From assembly GCF_027587175.1 (NCBI RefSeq), contig NZ_JAPCID010000017.1, positions 62,001 through 126,000 on the forward strand: a stretch of 64,000 nucleotides of DNA, read 5' to 3'. Position 1 is the stretch's first letter; each line of letters opens with the position of its first letter. The notes under the pieces are model-generated. The model was not told the DNA's origin. It made no database searches and saw only the letters and a list, made by a program, of their open reading frames with translations. Positions 59,754 through 64,000 of this stretch are shown here, piece after piece. The DNA is from Solirubrobacter deserti (lineage in GTDB: Bacteria > Actinomycetota > Thermoleophilia > Solirubrobacterales > Solirubrobacteraceae). The translations under genes were made by a program, and so were the position numbers.

Positions 59754-60905
59754 GTGGGTCAGCGCGTCGTCGGCATCATCATGAACGGGGTCACCGGCCG
59801 GATGGGGATGAACCAGCACCTCATCCGCTCCATCCTGGCCATCCGCGAGCAGGGCGGCCTGCCCATCGGGGACGGTGAGGTCATCTGGCCTGAACCGCTG
59901 CTGCTCGGGCGCAGCGAGGCCAAGCTCGCCGCGCTGGCGGCGCAGCACGGGCTCGAGCGCTGGTCGACGGACCTGGACGCGGCGCTCGCCGATCCGTTCT
60001 ACGAAATTTACTTCGACGCGCAGCTGACGTCCGCGCGTCCGGCGGCCGTGGGGAAGGCGATCGCCGCGGGCAAGCACGTCTACTGCGAGAAGCCGGTCAC
60101 GCCGGACGTCGAGACCGCGCTCGCGCTCGGCCGCGCGGCGCGTGACGCCGGCGTGAAGGCCGGCGTCGTGCAGGACAAGCTGTTCCTGCCCGGCCTGCTC
60201 AAGCTGCAGCGGCTCGTGCGCTCGGGCTACTTCGGGCGCATCATCGCCGCGCGCGGCGAGTTCGGCTACTGGGTCTATCCCGGGCCGGAGCCGGAGCCGC
60301 AGCGCCCGTCGTGGAACTACCGACGCGAGGACGGCGGCGGCATCATCAGCGACATGTTCGCCCACTGGCGCTACGTGCTCGACAACGTGTTCGGGCCGGT
60401 GCGCTCCGTGCTCGCGACGGGCTCGATCCACATCCCGGAGCGGATCGGCGAGGACGGCAAGCCGTACGAGGCGACGGCCGAGGACGCCGCCTACGCGATC
60501 TTCGAGTTCGACGGCGGGGTCGTCGTGCAGCTGAACTCGTCCTGGGCCGTGCGCGTGAACCGCGACGAGCTGTTCGAGCTGCAGGTGGACGGCACGGAAG
60601 GGTCCGCGGTCGCGGGCCTGCGCGACTGCAAGATCCAGCCCGCGGCGGCGACGCCGAAGTCGGTCTGGAACCCGGACCTGCCCGATCCCGTCGCGCATCG
60701 CGACGCGTGGATCGAGGTGCCGGCCACCGAGCCGCCCGAGAACGGTTTCAAGCTGCAGTGGGAGGCGTTCCTGCGCCACGTCGTGCTCGACGAGCCGTTC
60801 CCGTGGGACTTCGTCGAGGGCGCGCGCGGCGTGCAGCTCTACGAGCTCGCCGAGCAGTCCTGGCGCGAGCGTCGCTGGATCGACGTGCCGGAGCTGACCC
60901 TGTGA
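59754..60905 (+). CDS. Gfo/Idh/MocA-family oxidoreductase
   Basis: 383 residues from GTG 59754, placed just after GAGGAGAAAA; the GTG at 59742 lies inside the ribosome site and is less likely. The N-terminus VVGIIMNGVTGRMGMNQHLI has a G-x-x-G-x-M-G turn rather than the usual G-x-G-x-x-G. YEIYFDAQLTSARPAAVGKAI and HVYCEKPVTPDVETAL keep the E-K-P motif. GGGIISDMFAHWRYVLDNVF and VVVQLNSSWAVRVNRDELFE follow. An NAD(P)-dependent sugar or cyclitol oxidoreductase, first gene of a three-gene operon; the stop overlaps the next start by 3 bp. Confidence 0.88.
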   Translation: MGQRVVGIIMNGVTGRMGMNQHLIRSILAIREQGGLPIGDGEVIWPEPLLLGRSEAKLAALAAQHGLERWSTDLDAALADPFYEIYFDAQLTSARPAAVGKAIAAGKHVYCEKPVTPDVETALALGRAARDAGVKAGVVQDKLFLPGLLKLQRLVRSGYFGRIIAARGEFGYWVYPGPEPEPQRPSWNYRREDGGGIISDMFAHWRYVLDNVFGPVRSVLATGSIHIPERIGEDGKPYEATAEDAAYAIFEFDGGVVVQLNSSWAVRVNRDELFELQVDGTEGSAVAGLRDCKIQPAAATPKSVWNPDLPDPVAHRDAWIEVPATEPPENGFKLQWEAFLRHVVLDEPFPWDFVEGARGVQLYELAEQSWRERRWIDVPELTL

Positions 60906-62041
60906 CGACGCTGACCCTGCCGCGCGCCGACGGCACGGTGGAGCCGTACACGGTCGAGCTGCGGGAGCCGCTGCCGGTGCTGGGCGCCGAGCCGCGCTCG
61001 CGCGTGTGTTACGCGGCGGCCCACGTGGTCGCCGACCCGCTCGCGGGCGGCGACCCGACGGGCCCTGCGCAGCTGGACTGGGAGGCGACGCTGGCCTTCC
61101 GGCGCCACCTGTGGGCGCACGGCCTGCGCATCGCCGAGGCGATGGACACCGCCCAGCGCGGCATGGGGCTCGACTGGGCGGCGACCCAGGAGCTGATCCG
61201 GCGCTCGGTCGCGGAGGCCAAGGCCGAAGGCGGGCAATTGGCGTGCGGCGCCGGCACCGACCAGCTCGTGGGCGGGACGCTGGATGAGGTCCGCGCGGCC
61301 TACGAGGAGCAACTCGCGTTCATCGAGGGCGAGGGCGCGCCGGTGATCCTGATGGCGTCGCGCGCGCTGTGCGCCGCGGCGTCCGGACCCGACGACTACC
61401 GCGAGGTGTACGGCCAGCTGCTGCAGCAGGCCTCCTCGCCGGTGATCCTGCACTGGCTGGGCGACATGTTCGACCCGCTGCTGCGCGGATACTGGGGCAC
61501 GCCTGACCTGTCCGAAGCCGCGGACGTCGTGCTCGACATCATCGCCGCCAACGTGGACAAGGTCGACGGCATCAAGATCTCGCTGCTGGACGCCGACAAG
61601 GAGATCGCGCTGCGCGAGCGCCTGCCCGAGGGCGTGCGCATGTATACGGGCGACGACTTCAACTATCCGGACCTGATCCGGTCCGGGAGCCACGCGCTGC
61701 TGGGCATCTTCGACGCGATCGCGCCCGCGGCGGCCGCGGCGATGCAGGCGCTCGACGAGGGGGACCTGGAGCGCTACGACGAGCTGCTCGCGCCCACGGT
61801 CCCGCTCTCGCGCCACATCTTCGCCGCGCCCACGCAGTACTACAAGACGGGCGTCGTCTTCCTCGCCTACCTCAACGGCCACCAGGAGCACTTCCGGATG
61901 GTCGGCGGGCTGGAGAGCGGGCGCTCGGTCCGGCATCTCGCCGAGCTGTTCGTGCTCGCCGACCAGGCCGGGCTGCTGCGCGAGCCGGACCTGGCGACCG
62001 CCCGCATGCGGCTCGTGCTCGATCTCGCGGGGGTCTGTTGA
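60902..62041 (+). CDS. DUF993 family protein (dihydrodipicolinate-synthase-like TIM barrel)
   Basis: 379 residues with GTG at 60902 overlapping the previous stop. Length and text match the DUF993 family: HGLRIAEAMDTAQRGMGLDW, QLACGAGTDQLVGGTLDEVR, SSPVILHWLGDMFDPLLRGY, VDGIKISLLDADKEIALRER and VRMYTGDDFNYPDLI. The family is related to dihydrodipicolinate synthase/aldolase barrels; the Lys in GIKIS is where the Schiff-base lysine sits in that superfamily. The function of DUF993 is not established. Fixed company with Gfo/Idh and TIM-barrel isomerase genes suggests retro-aldol cleavage of an oxidised sugar or cyclitol (inference). Confidence 0.82.
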   Translation: MTTLTLPRADGTVEPYTVELREPLPVLGAEPRSRVCYAAAHVVADPLAGGDPTGPAQLDWEATLAFRRHLWAHGLRIAEAMDTAQRGMGLDWAATQELIRRSVAEAKAEGGQLACGAGTDQLVGGTLDEVRAAYEEQLAFIEGEGAPVILMASRALCAAASGPDDYREVYGQLLQQASSPVILHWLGDMFDPLLRGYWGTPDLSEAADVVLDIIAANVDKVDGIKISLLDADKEIALRERLPEGVRMYTGDDFNYPDLIRSGSHALLGIFDAIAPAAAAAMQALDEGDLERYDELLAPTVPLSRHIFAAPTQYYKTGVVFLAYLNGHQEHFRMVGGLESGRSVRHLAELFVLADQAGLLREPDLATARMRLVLDLAGVC

Positions 62042-62826
62042 GCCGCCTGTCGCTGAACTCGATGACCGCCGACCGGTGGTCGCTGGTCGAGGTGATCGAC
62101 GCGTGCGCCGAGTTCGGGATCGAGTGGATCGGGCCGTGGCGCCACAAGCTGGCGGAGATCGGCGTGGAGGAGGCGCGGCGCCGGATCGACGACGCCGGGC
62201 TGCGCGTGTCGAGCTTGTGCCGGGGCGGATTCTTCGCGGCCGGAGGGGCCGAGGAGGACAACCGGCGCGCGGTCGAGGAGGCCGCCGCGCTGGGAACGGA
62301 TGCCCTGGTCCTCGTCTGCGGGCCGCCGTCGGGCAAGGACCTGGCGGCGGCTCGCGACGTGATCGAGGCGGGCATCGAGCGGTTGCTCCCGTACGCCAAC
62401 GAGCACGGCGTGCGGCTGGGGATCGAGCCGCTGCACCCGATGATGATCGGCGAGCGGTCGGCGATCAACACGCTCGGCAACGCGCTGGACATCTGCGAGC
62501 GCCTGGACGATCCGGGCGTCGGCGTCGTGATCGACGTCTACCACACCTTCTGGGACCCGGCCCTCGGCGACCAGATCGCGCGCGCCTCCGGCCGCATCGT
62601 CGGCTACCACGTCAACGACTGGCTCGCCGCCACGCGCGACACGGTGTGGGAGCGCGCGATGATGGGCGACGGCATCATCGACCTGCCGGCCTTCACGCGC
62701 ATGATCGACGCGGCCGGCTACGACGGCCCGATCGAGGTCGAGATCCTCAACCCCGCGATCTGGGACCTGCCGCGCGAGGAGCTGATGCGCACGACCGTCG
62801 AGCGCTTCGAGCGATGCGTCTTCTAG
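62038..62826 (+). CDS. Sugar phosphate isomerase/epimerase-type TIM barrel (AP-endonuclease-2 fold)
   Basis: 262 residues from TTG 62038 (TTGA overlap with the DUF993 stop). Metal-ligand motifs in family order: VRLGIEPLHPMMIGERSAIN (Glu), VGVVIDVYHTFWDPAL (Asp, His), IVGYHVNDWL (His) and YDGPIEVEILNPAIWD (Glu). Xylose-isomerase-like barrels of this sort isomerise, epimerise or dehydrate sugars, including 3-keto sugars made by Gfo/Idh enzymes. Last gene of the operon. Its TAG stop is part of the 169-bp palindrome. Confidence 0.85.
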   Translation: MSRLSLNSMTADRWSLVEVIDACAEFGIEWIGPWRHKLAEIGVEEARRRIDDAGLRVSSLCRGGFFAAGGAEEDNRRAVEEAAALGTDALVLVCGPPSGKDLAAARDVIEAGIERLLPYANEHGVRLGIEPLHPMMIGERSAINTLGNALDICERLDDPGVGVVIDVYHTFWDPALGDQIARASGRIVGYHVNDWLAATRDTVWERAMMGDGIIDLPAFTRMIDAAGYDGPIEVEILNPAIWDLPREELMRTTVERFERCVF

Positions 62827-62991
62827 GGGTGCGTGGGAGCATGATCGGTGCGCCTGATGTGGTGCAGCCGCCAGTGCCTCGGGCCGCACGCGACAGTGAT
62901 GCGTGCCTCTGGCACGTGAGCGTCGTGGGTGGCGCGAGGTGCCGCGGATGTGCCGCAGCAGGTGTGCCGGGATGCTCCCACGTGCCCCTAG
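62823..62991. repeat. 169-bp imperfect palindrome joining two convergent stop codons
   Basis: ctagggg (62823-62829) and cccctag (62985-62991) are the ends of a long inverted repeat whose centre is gtgcc-tct-ggcac (62903-62915). The outer 17 bp of the arms (ending gtgggagcat) agree at 15 positions, and similarity continues inward with small gaps. The TAG stops of the plus-strand isomerase and the minus-strand LacI gene lie within its two ends. Probably a bidirectional terminator; no gene fits here. Confidence 0.75.
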
Positions 62992-63953
62992 CGGGTGGTG
63001 TTGCGGATCGCGAGCGCGTGCGGGAGCACGACGTCCTGCGCGCCGTTCTCGAGCACTGCCTGCGCCGCACGGCGGCCCATCTCGTGCAGCGGGACGGAGA
63101 CCGTCGTCAGGCCGACGAAGTGCGCGGGGCGCAGATCGTCGATGCCGGCGACGGACACGTCCTCGGGCACCTTGACCCCGGCGTCGCGCAGGCGCGTGAG
63201 CACGCCGATCGCGACCTCGTCGTTGGCGGCGACGATCGCGTCGGGGAGCGTCCCGCTCGCGAGCAGCTGATTGGCCGCCGCGCAGCCGTCCTCGTAGGCG
63301 AAGCCGCCCGGAATCGTGTCGGTGCCGCCGGCGCGCAGGAAGCCGTTGCGGCGCTGGGCGCTCGTGTGCAGGCCCGCGGGGCCCTCGACGAACGTGATGC
63401 GATCGTGCCCGCGGTCGCGCAGGTGCGCCGTGATGTCGTGCGCGGCGGCTTCGTTGTCGAACAGGATCGTGGGCGCCTCGAAGTCACGTTGGGCGAGCGC
63501 GAGCACCACCGAGCCGCGGTTGCGCGCGTCCTCGACGGCCGTCGCGAGCGCCTCGGCGCTCGGGTCGTCCACGCGCCCGCTGCCCGCGAAGACGATCCCC
63601 GCCGCGTGGTAGTCGCGCAGCTGTCGCAGGTGGCCGAGCTCCGCCTCGCTGCCGAGCTCGGCGCTGCAGACCATCGTCAGGTAGCCGAGCTCCGCGCCGA
63701 CGGCCTCAACGCCGCGCGCGATCTCGGCGAAGTAGGGATCGACGATGTCGCCGACGATCACGCCGATGATGCGCGAGCTGCGGGTGACCAGCGCGCGGGC
63801 GAGCGCGGAAGGCGCGTACCCGAGCTCCTCGGCGGCTTTCAGCACGCGCCGCCGTGTAGCTTCGGAGACCGGATGCGCGGAGCCGTTGAGGACGCGCGAG
63901 CACGTGGCGATGGACACGCCCGCGTGACGGCTGATGTCGCTGAGCGACGCCAC
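62988..63953 (-). CDS. LacI-family transcriptional regulator
   Basis: 321 residues from GTG 63953. The N-terminal HTH and hinge are SLSDISRHAGVSIATCSRVL, then NGSAHPVSEATRRRVLKAAEELGYAPSALARAL, standard for LacI. The effector domain has IIGVIVGDIVDPYFAEIARG, GHDRITFVEGPAGLHTSAQR, AIVAANDEVAIGVL and VSVAGIDDLRPAHFVGLTTV. It is convergent with the Gfo/Idh-DUF993-isomerase operon and probably represses it at 59728-59741. TAACGT ends 8 bp before the GTG and no ribosome site is present, so the transcript may be leaderless. Confidence 0.9.
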   Translation of the reverse strand: MASLSDISRHAGVSIATCSRVLNGSAHPVSEATRRRVLKAAEELGYAPSALARALVTRSSRIIGVIVGDIVDPYFAEIARGVEAVGAELGYLTMVCSAELGSEAELGHLRQLRDYHAAGIVFAGSGRVDDPSAEALATAVEDARNRGSVVLALAQRDFEAPTILFDNEAAAHDITAHLRDRGHDRITFVEGPAGLHTSAQRRNGFLRAGGTDTIPGGFAYEDGCAAANQLLASGTLPDAIVAANDEVAIGVLTRLRDAGVKVPEDVSVAGIDDLRPAHFVGLTTVSVPLHEMGRRAAQAVLENGAQDVVLPHALAIRNTTR

Positions 63954-63984
63954 GGTAGGACACGTTACGGAGGAGAGTGCGGGA

Positions 63985-64000
63985 ATGGAGCATGACGTCC
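63985..64000 (+). CDS. Start of a divergent gene, cut by the window edge
   Basis: ATG at 63985 (M-E-H-D-V) follows GGAGGAGA at 63969-63976 with 8-bp spacing. It is divergent from the LacI gene. Only five codons are visible, so no function can be given. Confidence 0.45.

Noticed and set aside
1-64000. CRISPR array, tRNA or rRNA genes, integrase or IS transposase
   Set aside because: I looked for regularly spaced repeats, tRNA-like cloverleaf ends and transposase motifs and saw none. A covariance-model search would be needed to exclude small RNAs.

Overview
The window is high-GC (about 70%) actinobacterial DNA. Gene style (leaderless starts, GTG/TTG starts, TGATG and ATGA couplings, huge secreted beta-sandwich proteins, cupredoxins with C-terminal Ig-like domains) suggests a soil actinobacterium of the Thermoleophilia, probably Solirubrobacterales. 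The taxonomic call is inference; no rRNA or marker gene is present. I saw no tRNA, rRNA, CRISPR array, IS transposase or replication origin.

Layout. (1) 1-7680: a divergent glycan/ligase cluster. On the minus strand lie two GT4 glycosyltransferases, a RimK-like ATP-grasp and two circularly permuted ATP-grasp proteins (the last runs off the window). On the plus strand lie a GT9 and a GT2/GT-B fusion. (2) 7731-18363: two divergent secreted GH78 rhamnosidase-type enzymes around a palindromic intergenic region, followed by a DeoR and a LuxR/LAL regulator. (3) 18466-21965: an RTX-repeat secreted protein, then a decayed zone with a GntR/FCD tail remnant, a 423-bp imperfect palindrome and an NAD-kinase gene broken into three frames. 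(4) 21966-32659: three tandem ROK regulators divergent from a sugar operon (Gfo/Idh dehydrogenase, RbsA-type ATPase, two permeases, lipoprotein binding protein, allulose/tagatose 3-epimerase-like enzyme). (5) 32823-56132: three giant secreted ThuA + glucose/sorbosone-dehydrogenase-like proteins, interleaved with a cupredoxin / multicopper oxidase / cupredoxin operon and a small secreted protein / MMPL pair. (6) 56212-59515: an RsbQ/RsbP stress-signalling pair, then a decayed zone (frameshifted cupin, epoxide-hydrolase remnant, a 55-residue membrane protein). (7) 59692-63953: a second sugar-oxidation operon (Gfo/Idh, DUF993, TIM-barrel isomerase) with a LacI-type operator at its promoter. It ends in a 169-bp palindrome that includes the stop codons of this operon and of the convergent LacI gene.

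How it may work together. Secreted rhamnosidases release sugars. The ROK-flanked ABC operon imports them. Intracellular Gfo/Idh oxidoreductases with TIM-barrel isomerases process them, in the manner of known 3-keto-sugar pathways. The most distinctive system is extracellular. The two largest ThuA/GSDH proteins each carry a copper-binding cupredoxin domain inserted inside an Ig-like domain. They lie beside secreted cupredoxins and a multicopper oxidase. I propose, as inference, a surface sugar-oxidation assembly that passes electrons through cupredoxin domains to the oxidase.
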